Source: Chloroflexi bacterium RBG_16_64_43 (GTDB lineage Bacteria; Chloroflexota; Anaerolineae; Anaerolineales; RBG-16-64-43). Taken from it: DNA of 9,272 nucleotides. Shown here piece after piece: positions 1 to 6,634 of the stretch. The stretch is taken from NCBI GenBank assembly GCA_001796965.1, contig MGOA01000076.1, positions 1 through 9,272 of the forward strand, read 5' to 3'. Made by a program: the position numbers and the translations under genes. How positions within the stretch are numbered: the stretch's first letter is position 1; every line of letters begins with the position of its first letter. The notes under the pieces are model-generated. The model worked only from the letters and a program-made list of their open reading frames with translations, did no database searches and was not told the DNA's origin.

Positions 1-63
1 GAGGCGCTAGAGAAAGCGGTCCGCCCGCACGCGCTGCGCGTCATCGACGTGCGCACGCTCTGA
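1..63 (+). CDS. 3' end of an unidentified rightward gene (partial)
   Basis: Frame 1 is open from the window edge to a TGA at 61-63 and gives a 20-residue tail, EALEKAVRPHALRVIDVRTL. Codon choice favours G or C at third positions, as in the clear genes here. A strong hairpin follows 20 bp after the stop, as expected at the end of a transcript. The fragment is too short to assign a family and I give no function. The gene converges on uvrB, which ends at 324 on the other strand. Confidence 0.55.
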   Translation, partial: EALEKAVRPHALRVIDVRTL

Positions 64-82
64 TTCGACCCTGCCTACAAGA

Positions 83-111
83 ACAACAGGCGCCTCATCG
101 GCGCCTGTTGT
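83..111. terminator. Stem-loop terminator, possibly bidirectional
   Basis: A perfect 12-bp stem pairs 83-94 with 100-111 around a 5-nt loop (TCATC). It sits just past the stop at 63 and between converging genes. There is no clean T run to the right. On the minus strand the stem is followed by a moderately T-containing stretch (TTCTTGTAGG). It is therefore an imperfect intrinsic terminator, plausible for either strand. Confidence 0.55.
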
Positions 112-127
112 GATTCGGTCCCCCCGC

Positions 128-270
128 GTCATTCCGAGGGATGATCTTCCCCGAGGAATCTCGGCCCGCGATCGCCGGGGACTATGTCTGCCGCTGGGCT
201 CCTTATCGTTGCAGCCGAGATTGCCACGTCAGATTGGTGGGCTATGCCCCGCAAGCCTCCTCGCGATGAC
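128..270. repeat. Palindromic intergenic repeat element (dispersed type)
   Basis: The segment opens with GTCATTCCGAGG (128-139) and closes with CCTCGCGATGAC (259-270), which are inverted copies of each other except at two central positions. Inside, AATCTCGGC (157-165) is the exact reverse complement of GCCGAGATT (214-222). The pattern 'GTCATTCCGAGG ... GAGGAATCTCG ... CGAGATTGCC ... CCTCGCGATGAC' resembles non-coding repeats scattered between genes in many Chloroflexota and other bacterial genomes. That resemblance is from memory, not a search. Only one copy lies in this window, so dispersal is inferred. Frames open across it look non-coding. Confidence 0.6.
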
Positions 271-277
271 ACCCAAG

Positions 278-325
278 AGGCAGGGGCGGCCAAGGGGATG
301 TAGCCAGCGGGGTCGCGCCCTGCCT
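278..325 (-). terminator. Weak stem-loop at the end of uvrB
   Basis: AGGCAGGG (278-285) pairs exactly with CCCTGCCT (318-325), the second arm overlapping the uvrB stop codon, with a 32-nt loop that can add a few more pairs. There is no T run after it. It may contribute to ending the uvrB transcript together with the hairpin at 83-111, but this is uncertain. Confidence 0.25.
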
Positions 326-2402
326 ACCCTCGCCTGCGACGTGAGCGAGGGCGCTCACCCGGGCCGGGCGCGGCGGGCTCCGGCGACGCGCCGCGCGCTG
401 TCCCGCCGCGAACAACGCGCTCTTCTTCCAGCGCGCCACGCAACTCGTACACCTGGTCGCGCAACATAGCCGCCTTTTCGAACTCCAGGGACTGCGCCGC
501 CGTGCGCATTTCCTTTTCAAGTTCGTGCACCAGGCGTTCCATCTCCGCCCGCGGCAGTTCACCCCGCGCCGCGGTCTGAGCCGCTTCCGGTTCGCCCTCG
601 CTGCGAACGCGCTCGGTCAGGTCGTGCACCGCCTTGACGATGCTCACCGGTTCGATATCGTGTTCGCGGTTGTATTCGACCTGCTTGGCGCGGCGGCGAT
701 CGGTCTCGCGCAGGGCGCGCTCCATCGACTCGGTGCGATGGTCGGCGTACATGATGACCAGACCTTGCACGTGGCGCGCGGCGCGCCCGATGGTCTGGAT
801 GAGCGCCGTGTCGGAGCGCAGGAAGCCCTCTTTGTCGGCGTCGAGGATGGCCACCAGCGAGACCTCTGGCAGGTCGAGCCCTTCGCGCAGAAGGTTGATG
901 CCCACCACCACGTCGTAGGCACCCAGGCGCAGGTCGCGCAGTATCTCCACCCGCTCGAGGGTCTCCACCTCCGAGTGCAGGTAGTGGACCTTGATGCCCG
1001 CCTCATGCAAGTAATCGGCGAGGTCTTCGGCCATGCGCTTGGTGAGGGTGGTCACCAGCGTCCGCTCGCCGCGTGCCACCCGCGCGCGTATCTCCGTCAG
1101 CAGGTTGTCCACTTGCCCCTGCACCGGGCGCACCTCGACCTGCGGGTCGACGATGCCGGTGGGGCGAATGATTTGATCCACCACGCGCTCGGCCCGTTCC
1201 AGTTCATACGGCCCGGGCGTGGCCGAGGTGTACACCGTCTGGCCCATGTGCTCTTCGAATTCATCGAACGAGAGCGGCCGGTTGTCGAGGGCCGAGGGCA
1301 GGCGGAAGCCGAAATCCACCAGCACCTGCTTGCGCGAGCGGTCGCCGCCCCACATGCCGCGCACCTGCGGCACGGTCATATGGCTCTCATCGAGGATCAA
1401 CAAATAGTCGGGCGGGAAGTAATCCAGCAGCACCCACGGCGGCGAGCCGGCGGCGCGTCGGTCGAGGTGGCGCGAGTAGTTCTCAATGCCGGCGCAGTAG
1501 CCCACCTCGCGCATCATTTCCAGGTCGTAGCGCGTGCGCTGTTCGAGGCGTTCCGCCTCCAGCGGCTTTTCGTGGGCGCGGAACCAGGCCACCCGCTCGG
1601 CCGCCTCCGCTTCGATATCCACCACCGCCGCGCGAAGTTTCTCGTCCTCGGTGATGAAATGGCGCGCCGGGTAGATCTCCGCCCGCTCGAGATCGGCCAG
1701 GATCTCGCCGGTCACCGGGTGCAGCTCGGTCAGCCGTTCCACTTCGTCGCCGAAGAAAGACAGGCGCACGGCGGTATCACTGTAGGCCGGCATGACCTCC
1801 ACCGTGTCGCCGCGCACGCGGAAGGCCCCGCGCTTCAGGTCCAAGTCGTTGCGCTCGTAATGGCTCTCCACCAGCTGGCGCAAGAGGGCCTGGCGCCGCA
1901 CGGCCTGCCCCTTCTCGACCACGATGACCACTTTGCCGTAGGCCTCCGGCGAGCCCAGGCCGTAGATACATGAAACCGAGGCCACGATCAGCACGTCGCG
2001 CCGCGAGAGCAGCGCGGTCGTCGCTGCCAGGCGCAGGCGTTCGATCTCTTCGTTGATCTCGGTCTCCTTCTCGATATACAGGTCGTGGCGCGGGACGTAG
2101 GCCTCGGGCTGGTAGTAGTCGTAGTACGAGACGAAGTACTCGACCGCGTTGTCGGGGAAGAAGTCGCGGAATTCGGAATACAACTGCGCCGCCAGGGTCT
2201 TGTTGTGGGCGATGACCAGCGCCGGCCGCTGAAGCTGGGTGATGACATTGGCGATGGAGAAGGTTTTGCCCGTGCCCGTCGCGCCCAGGAGCACCAGGTG
2301 TTTCTCCCCTTGCGACAAGCCTTGCACCAATTGCTCGATCGCTTGCGGCTGGTCGCCGGTGGGTTTATAGGGTGCATGCAAGACGAAGGGTTTCGAGGCC
2401 AT
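324..2402 (-). CDS. uvrB: Excinuclease ABC subunit B (UvrB)
   Basis: UvrB is the damage-verifying, helicase-like subunit of the UvrABC nucleotide excision repair nuclease. It receives the lesion from UvrA and recruits UvrC. The 692-residue protein is close to the usual length (E. coli, 673). Visible motifs in order: Walker A GATGTGKT (40-47); the aromatic beta-hairpin YFVSYYDYYQPEAYVP (89-104) that is inserted between the DNA strands; the DExH-type DESH (338-341); the segment starting GINLLREGLDLPE (501-513); motif VI QTIGRAARH (536-544). A C-terminal UVR domain (about 617-655), which contacts UvrC, follows. The last 30 or so residues form a Pro/Gly/Arg tail ending in SRRRRG. The ATG at 2402 has a GGGAG Shine-Dalgarno sequence just upstream. 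The gene stands alone, with a promoter-like box at 2438-2443. All key motifs are intact. Confidence 0.98.
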   Translation of the reverse strand: MASKPFVLHAPYKPTGDQPQAIEQLVQGLSQGEKHLVLLGATGTGKTFSIANVITQLQRPALVIAHNKTLAAQLYSEFRDFFPDNAVEYFVSYYDYYQPEAYVPRHDLYIEKETEINEEIERLRLAATTALLSRRDVLIVASVSCIYGLGSPEAYGKVVIVVEKGQAVRRQALLRQLVESHYERNDLDLKRGAFRVRGDTVEVMPAYSDTAVRLSFFGDEVERLTELHPVTGEILADLERAEIYPARHFITEDEKLRAAVVDIEAEAAERVAWFRAHEKPLEAERLEQRTRYDLEMMREVGYCAGIENYSRHLDRRAAGSPPWVLLDYFPPDYLLILDESHMTVPQVRGMWGGDRSRKQVLVDFGFRLPSALDNRPLSFDEFEEHMGQTVYTSATPGPYELERAERVVDQIIRPTGIVDPQVEVRPVQGQVDNLLTEIRARVARGERTLVTTLTKRMAEDLADYLHEAGIKVHYLHSEVETLERVEILRDLRLGAYDVVVGINLLREGLDLPEVSLVAILDADKEGFLRSDTALIQTIGRAARHVQGLVIMYADHRTESMERALRETDRRRAKQVEYNREHDIEPVSIVKAVHDLTERVRSEGEPEAAQTAARGELPRAEMERLVHELEKEMRTAAQSLEFEKAAMLRDQVYELRGALEEERVVRGGTARGASPEPAAPGPGERPRSRRRRG

Positions 2403-2437
2403 GGTTCTCCCGCCGCGCGAGTTGTGTGGGTCCGACC

Positions 2438-2443
2438 ATTCTA
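2438..2443 (-). promoter_or_regulatory. Probable -10 box for uvrB
   Basis: On the minus strand this reads TAGAAT, followed by GG, about 35 nt before the uvrB start. No convincing -35 box lies at the expected spacing and there is no TG extension. The same hexamer occurs before two other leftward genes in this window. I saw no LexA-type operator that I would defend. Confidence 0.4.
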
Positions 2444-2491
2444 CCCAATCCCTCCTGAGTCGCAGAGGGGGATCTTGTCACCCGCGAGGCA

Positions 2492-2519
2492 AGGGGCTGC
2501 ACCCAATGGTGCAGCCCCT
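2492..2519 (-). terminator. Perfect 12-bp stem-loop upstream of uvrB
   Basis: Bases 2492-2503 pair perfectly with 2508-2519 around a CAAT loop (AGGGGCTGCACC / GGTGCAGCCCCT). It lies between the leftward lipoprotein operon, which ends at 2698, and the probable uvrB promoter, so it most likely ends the lipoprotein transcript. The stem is followed on the minus strand by only a TT, so it is not a textbook intrinsic terminator. Confidence 0.5.
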
Positions 2520-2532
2520 GCGCATGATCGTG

Positions 2533-2581
2533 TGTCTGTAATCGATTGCGCGACGCCGGGAGCGTTGCGATCGAACAGACA
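2533..2581 (-). terminator. Long imperfect stem-loop after the WD40 gene
   Basis: TGTCTGT (2533-2539) pairs exactly with ACAGACA (2575-2581). After a 2-base bulge, TCGAT (2542-2546) pairs with ATCGA (2570-2574), and a few further G-C pairs can form inward. With the stem at 2492-2519 it makes two tandem hairpins in the 295-bp gap between the WD40 gene and uvrB. I see no gene in that gap. Likely part of the 3' untranslated region of the lipoprotein operon. Confidence 0.35.
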
Positions 2582-2697
2582 GTTGGCAATCTGGCGATCC
2601 CTCGCCGTCCTCGTCACGCCAATGCGGGACTCCTGCGCGCCCCGTGCGCGCGCGGTCAATGGTAATGCGTGCTATGCCCTCCTCATGCAGGTGCGCC

Positions 2698-3840
2698 TTA
2701 GCGCACGGCCCAGATGATCAGGGTGCCGTCCGTCGAAGAGGAGGCCAGTAAGCGTCCATCGGGTGAGAAGGCCACGCTTTCGAGGAAGGTGCGGTGCGCG
2801 GTGAGGCGCGTCACCACTTGGCCGTCCGCGGGGCGCCAGATCCAAACCGTCTGGTCTTCGGCGCCGCCCGCAATGAGCTGGCCGTTGGGCGAGATCGCAA
2901 CCCCCTGCACCTTGCCGGTCGGGCCTTCCATGTCGACCGGGCGCACCCCGTCCGAGATGCGCCACAACCAAACCTCTCCCTGAGTGCATTTGAAGCTGGG
3001 CGTCGACTTGACGCACAGGCCGGCGGCCACCAGCCCGCCATCCGGCGAGAAGGCGACATTGCCACCCTGCCCGCCCAGCGAGAAGGACTTGAACGGACCG
3101 GCCTCGAGAATGTCCGTAATCCACACCTTGATCGTGCGATCCACCGTCCCGAGCGAGACCAATGCTCCGCCATCGGGCGAGAGCGCGAGTGAGGGGATGC
3201 TATACGCGTGGGCCGCAAAGCCTCCCGAGAGCGCGCCGCTCGCCAAATCGTAGGAGTAGAGCAGGCCGTCCTTCCCAAGCGCCACGCCAATCACAAGGCG
3301 CGTGCCGTCGCGCGAGAAGACCACGCTGTTGGCCGCGCCTGGCAGGTGGGCGACTTGCGCTGCGACGCCGGCCCTCGTATCCCATACGCGCAGTGTCTTG
3401 TCGTCCGAGACCGAGGCCAGCCAGCGCCCATCCGGCGCAAAGGCCACATCCCACACGATGCCTGAGTGCCCCTCAAGGGTGAAGACCAGCGTGCCCTCCG
3501 CCGGGTTCCACAGGCGGACGGCGTAATCGGAGCTCAGCGAACTACCCCCGGAGGCCGTCGCCAGGAGACGACCATCTGGCGAGAAGGTGATGCGCTTGAT
3601 GTCGTTGAGCGAGGCCGGGATCACGAAACGCGGCGCGAGGCCGGCTGCATTGAGCGCGTCGATGACCGGCGTACTGGGCGTCGCCGTCGGCGGCGGCACG
3701 GTCGGCAGCGGCGTCGGCGAAGGAGCCACGGTGGGTGTCGGCGTCGGGTTCGCAGTGGGCGTCGGCGCCAACCCGCCGACCTGGCAGGCCAGGGCGGCCG
3801 TCGCCGCCGCGCTCAAGACAATAGGCAGGGCATATCTCAT
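2698..3840 (-). CDS. WD40-repeat lipoprotein (seven blades)
   Basis: This 380-residue protein begins with a lipoprotein signal peptide (ALAC, lipidated Cys19), so the mature protein should be anchored outside the cytoplasmic membrane. Residues about 25-58 are a Pro/Thr-rich flexible linker. Seven WD-type repeats follow, starting near residues 80, 118, 158, 202, 244, 299 and 341, with recurrent FSPDG turns and closing RLW, RVW, KVW, WLW and WIW strands. They fit one seven-bladed propeller. Blade 5 carries an insertion with two cysteines (C276, C285) that could form a disulfide. WD40 propellers are usually protein-binding scaffolds and no catalytic domain is attached, so the partner is unknown. 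The ATG has a GAGG Shine-Dalgarno 6 nt upstream. The gene starts 12 bp after the preceding lipoprotein gene, which suggests co-transcription and a shared envelope role. Confidence 0.9.
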   Translation of the reverse strand: MRYALPIVLSAAATAALACQVGGLAPTPTANPTPTPTVAPSPTPLPTVPPPTATPSTPVIDALNAAGLAPRFVIPASLNDIKRITFSPDGRLLATASGGSSLSSDYAVRLWNPAEGTLVFTLEGHSGIVWDVAFAPDGRWLASVSDDKTLRVWDTRAGVAAQVAHLPGAANSVVFSRDGTRLVIGVALGKDGLLYSYDLASGALSGGFAAHAYSIPSLALSPDGGALVSLGTVDRTIKVWITDILEAGPFKSFSLGGQGGNVAFSPDGGLVAAGLCVKSTPSFKCTQGEVWLWRISDGVRPVDMEGPTGKVQGVAISPNGQLIAGGAEDQTVWIWRPADGQVVTRLTAHRTFLESVAFSPDGRLLASSSTDGTLIIWAVR

Positions 3841-3852
3841 GGGTGACCTCGC

Positions 3853-4461
3853 TCAGTCTGGCATCGGAGGGAAGGTGCCCTCCGGCGCGTACCAATCTTG
3901 GGGGTCGATCCCGGTCACTGCCTCGCCGGAACCGACGACGACCGGCAGCAAGCCGTGATCATCGCAGCCGAAGCGCAGGCCGCAGGCCACCGCGTTTGAG
4001 TAGCCGGCGGCCAACCCGACCAATATGCCCTCGGACGCGGAAGGCACGACATAAGCCACAACGTGATAAATGCCCGGGGGTACATCGCCGATGGTGTAGG
4101 TGGCACTCCCCTGGGGAACCTCGACGGAGAACCGCGGCCCGCCCTCGCCGCGGAACGCGACGATGAGCAGCGGTGGGATGACGGACCCAGGGTAGGAAAG
4201 CGAACCGGAGATACTGCCGGGCACGAGCACGACGGGTGTCGGCGTGGACTGGACTTCCGTTGGAGCCACGACTACAAGCGTGGGCGGATCAAGCGCCGGC
4301 GAGGTGGGCGGCATGTTGATGCCTTGCGCGGCCAGGGTGGCCTCGACTATCTTCGCCAGGTCCGCGGTTGGAGGCACCGGCGCAGGCATGAAGGTGCAGG
4401 CGGCCGCGAGGCCAAGCCCGACCACTGCAATGCCAACAACCGCCCGCATAGGTCGTATCAC
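3853..4461 (-). CDS. Putative lipoprotein, beta-sandwich-like domain, function unknown
   Basis: The product is 202 residues from a GTG start at 4461, or 198 from an in-frame ATG at 4449. A GGAG lies 10 nt before the GTG, so the choice is open. A hydrophobic signal peptide ends in LAAAC, giving a lipidated Cys22. Residues about 23-80 form a low-complexity Pro/Thr/Val linker. The segment at about 82-140 (GSISGSLSYPG..., VAFRGEGGP, YTIGDVPPGIYHVVAYV) looks like a carboxypeptidase-regulatory or prealbumin-like beta sandwich. That is a pattern judgement, not a search result. The C-terminal part has C160 and C166, which could pair, and ends acidic and proline-rich. I do not recognise a specific family. 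It is the first gene of a leftward pair with the WD40 lipoprotein, 12 bp apart, behind an extended -10 promoter at 4513-4521. Confidence 0.8.
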   Translation of the reverse strand: MIRPMRAVVGIAVVGLGLAAACTFMPAPVPPTADLAKIVEATLAAQGINMPPTSPALDPPTLVVVAPTEVQSTPTPVVLVPGSISGSLSYPGSVIPPLLIVAFRGEGGPRFSVEVPQGSATYTIGDVPPGIYHVVAYVVPSASEGILVGLAAGYSNAVACGLRFGCDDHGLLPVVVGSGEAVTGIDPQDWYAPEGTFPPMPD

Positions 4462-4512
4462 CGGTGAAGATCTCCAACGTGGTGCGCGTTTTTCTGCTGC
4501 CGGAACCCGGCC

Positions 4513-4521
4513 ATTCTATCA
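4513..4521 (-). promoter_or_regulatory. Extended -10 promoter of the lipoprotein pair
   Basis: The minus strand reads TGATAGAAT, a match to the extended -10 form TGnTATAAT at all but one position. No good -35 box is present, as is usual for extended -10 promoters. Transcription would start near 4506 and leave a leader of roughly 45 nt before the GTG at 4461. It faces away from the promoter at 4582-4590. Confidence 0.5.
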
Positions 4522-4581
4522 GAACGGCTCACACGGCTCCGCAGGCCGACCGCACGCACGGCGCGCTGCGCGAAGCGCGCA

Positions 4582-4590
4582 TGCTATACT
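4582..4590 (+). promoter_or_regulatory. Extended -10 promoter of the UbiB-like gene
   Basis: TGCTATACT contains a TG extension and a -10 hexamer (TATACT) one base from consensus. No TTGACA-like box lies 17 bp upstream. That space is instead occupied by the dyad GCGCGC (4561-4566) / GCGCGC (4575-4580), which could bind a regulator. The leader to the ATG at 4635 would be about 38 nt. Confidence 0.5.
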
Positions 4591-4634
4591 GCGCGGGCCG
4601 CCGTCGTTGGCCGGCATCTCACTCGAAGGATCAC

Positions 4635-6278
4635 ATGTCCGCCACGCGCTACCTGCGCATCCTGCTTTTCTTCGCTCGAGTGACCCTCACCCTCCTCGTG
4701 TGCGACGTGCTGTTGGTCGCGATCGGGATGCGCCGCTGGTCGCGCGCCACACGCGCGCATCGCCTGATCGGGATCGCTCGCGGTTACCGGCGGCTGGCCA
4801 TCCGCCTGGGCGGAGTGATGATCAAAGTCGGCCAATTCCTCTCCTCACGGGTGGACGTGCTGCCGGCGGAGGTCACCGCCGAGCTGGCCGGCCTGCAGGA
4901 TGAGGTGCCGGCGGAACCTTTCGCGGCGATCCGCCGCCTGGCGGAAGCGGAACTCGGCGCGCTCCTCTTGGCGCGTTACGCGTCGTTCGAGGCCGAGCCG
5001 CTGGCGGCCGCCTCGCTGGGGCAGGTGCATCGTGCGACGCTGCGGGCCCCCGAGGCCGGCACGTCCGTGGACGATGCGCGAGTCGTGGTGAAGATCCAGC
5101 GCCCGGGGATCGAACGCCTGATCGCGACCGACCTCGCGGCGCTGCGCATGGTCGGGCGCTGGGTCCAACGCTACCCGCCTGTGCGACGGCGCGCCAATGT
5201 GCCTGCGCTGCTCGAAGAGTTTTCGCGCACGCTGTACGAGGAGATCGACTACCTTGAAGAAGGACGCCATGCGGAAGCGTTCGCCGCCAACTTCCAGGGC
5301 GACCCGGGCGTGCGCGTGCCGCGCGTTTTGTGGTCGCACACCACTCGGCGCGTGCTCACGCTCGAAGACGTGTACGCCATCAAGATCACCGACTACGAAG
5401 CCATCACCGCGGCCGCCGTCGACCGGCGCGCCGTGGCGCAGAGGCTTTTCACCACCTACCTGAAGCAGATATTCGACGACGGATTCTTCCACGCCGACCC
5501 GCACCCCGGCAACTTGTTCGTCACGCCCGGGCCGGCCGGTTGGCAATTGACCTTCGTCGACTTCGGCATGGTCGGGCGGGTACCCTCCACTGTGCGCGCC
5601 GGCGCGCGCGAGCTGGTCATCGGGATCGGCACGCGTGATGCGGCCCGCCTGATTCGCGGTTACCAGTTGCTGGGGGTGCTGCTGCCCGGCGCGGATCTCG
5701 AACTGCTGGCGCGCGCCGAGGCGCATGTGTTCGAGCGCTTCTGGGGGCGCAGCATGTCGGAGCTACGCTCGATGCACCGCGAGGAGATGCAGCAATTCGC
5801 GGCCGAGTTCCGCGAGCTCTTGTACGACATGCCGTTTCAGGTACCGCAGAATCTCATCCTGGCCGGGCGTTGCGTGGCCATCCTATCGGGGATGTGCACC
5901 GGGCTCGACCCGCATTTCAACGTGTGGGAGGGCCTGATGCCCGTGGCACAAAAGCTCATGGCCGAAGAAGCCAAGTCCGGTTGGCAATCCTGGCTCGACG
6001 AGGCGCTCGAAGTTCTGCGCACGCTGATCACGTTGCCGCGCCAGGTGCAGGGATTGGCCGCGCGCATTGAGCGGGGCGAACTCGAGATGCGCGCGCCCGA
6101 GCTCGAGCGGCGGGTGGCGCGGTTGGAAAGCGCTATGCGCAAGACGGCCGGGGCGGTGGTGTTCGCGGCGCTCTTGGCGGGCGGGGTTCAGCTCTATCTC
6201 GGCGCCGCGCTGGTGCCGGCCTACGTTATGTTCGCGGGTGCGGCGTTCGCGCTCGGTTACGTGGCCTTCGGCCGCTGA
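4635..6278 (+). CDS. ABC1/UbiB-family atypical protein kinase
   Basis: UbiB/COQ8-type proteins are membrane-associated atypical kinases or ATPases that support ubiquinone synthesis in proteobacteria and mitochondria. Their role in Chloroflexota is less clear. Visible in the 547 residues: a hydrophobic N-terminal segment (about 9-30); the family-specific KxGQ motif (KVGQ, 64-67); the Ala-rich nucleotide loop AAASLGQVH (124-132), which replaces the usual Gly-rich loop; VVVKIQRPG with Lys153; EEIDYLEEG (202-210); catalytic HADPHPGN (286-293); metal-binding DFG (309-311). Two hydrophobic C-terminal helices (about 505-521 and 525-544) suggest membrane anchoring. The frame is open back to 4464, but the ATG at 4635 has AAGGA 4 nt upstream and begins right at the family N-terminus. 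Starts further upstream would overlap the promoter region, and their translation does not look like protein. The gene appears to be a single transcription unit. All catalytic motifs are intact. Confidence 0.93.
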   Translation: MSATRYLRILLFFARVTLTLLVCDVLLVAIGMRRWSRATRAHRLIGIARGYRRLAIRLGGVMIKVGQFLSSRVDVLPAEVTAELAGLQDEVPAEPFAAIRRLAEAELGALLLARYASFEAEPLAAASLGQVHRATLRAPEAGTSVDDARVVVKIQRPGIERLIATDLAALRMVGRWVQRYPPVRRRANVPALLEEFSRTLYEEIDYLEEGRHAEAFAANFQGDPGVRVPRVLWSHTTRRVLTLEDVYAIKITDYEAITAAAVDRRAVAQRLFTTYLKQIFDDGFFHADPHPGNLFVTPGPAGWQLTFVDFGMVGRVPSTVRAGARELVIGIGTRDAARLIRGYQLLGVLLPGADLELLARAEAHVFERFWGRSMSELRSMHREEMQQFAAEFRELLYDMPFQVPQNLILAGRCVAILSGMCTGLDPHFNVWEGLMPVAQKLMAEEAKSGWQSWLDEALEVLRTLITLPRQVQGLAARIERGELEMRAPELERRVARLESAMRKTAGAVVFAALLAGGVQLYLGAALVPAYVMFAGAAFALGYVAFGR

Positions 6279-6634
6279 GGCACTTGTCGCCGGATCAGCG
6301 CTGGTCGCGCATCGCCCGCGCGTGCTCAGAAGGCGCGGCCCGGGCAGCGCCTTCTCACCTGGGCCCATGTCCATCTCGAGAAGGCACGCGTTATATTGAA
6401 ACTGCCCTCGCTCTGCCAGACGCGTGGCGGCGAGAGTGAGGAAACCCAAAGCGTCGTGCACGGACGTGAGGACTTCGAAGGCCTCCACGAATTGGCGCTT
6501 CTGACACTCCGTTTCCGCACTTGTTAACGTGACTTCGGCATCGACCTCGCACTCCAGCCTGGTGCCGAGTGCTGACCCTGCTCAGTCAATCGACTGACTG
6601 CTTGGCGAGCTCGCCCAGAGCGGATGGACCCACC
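6279..6634. other. About 350 bp with no convincing gene
   Basis: No frame here has a believable start, ribosome site and stop together. The stretch holds a stem-loop (6328-6355), a 6-bp stem-loop TCAGTC-AATC-GACTGA (6582-6597) and the perfect 12-bp palindrome GGCGAGCTCGCC (6604-6615). On the minus strand, from a stop at 6582-6584, one frame reads LECEVDAEVTLTSAE (CTG at 6555-6557) and later FVEAFEVLTSVHDALGFLTL. That part looks protein-like and helical, but the only in-frame initiator nearby is a GTG at 6488 without a clear ribosome site, and the frame runs on into antisense of the UbiB-like gene down to 5883. It may be a decayed gene fragment. Confidence 0.4.
6328..6355 (+). terminator. Stem-loop after the UbiB-like gene
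   Basis: AGAAGGCGC (6328-6336) pairs with GCGCCTTCT (6347-6355), and the 10-nt loop contains the self-complementary GCCCGGGC (6338-6345). It lies 50 bp past the stop at 6278, where a terminator for the rightward transcript would be expected, but no T run follows. Confidence 0.4.

Noticed and set aside
110..469. 119-codon plus-strand frame after the first hairpin
   Set aside because: It runs through the palindromic repeat and then antisense to the end of uvrB; the peptide looks like translated repeat DNA.
525..1973. 482-codon open frame on the plus strand opposite uvrB
   Set aside because: It is fully antisense to an unmistakable uvrB, has a His/Leu/Arg-rich composition unlike any family, and is a common by-product of high GC content.
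3661..3770. Short repeated GGCGTCGG-type units, considered as a tandem repeat or array
   Set aside because: They encode the Pro/Thr linker of the WD40 lipoprotein and are explained by low-complexity coding sequence; there are no regular spacers, so it is not a CRISPR array.
4464..4634. 57-codon N-terminal extension of the UbiB-like protein
   Set aside because: It covers the divergent promoter region, does not resemble the family N-terminus, and the ATG at 4635 has a good ribosome site.
4845..5726. 293-codon minus-strand frame inside the UbiB-like gene
   Set aside because: Antisense to conserved kinase motifs; composition and lack of a ribosome site argue against a real gene.
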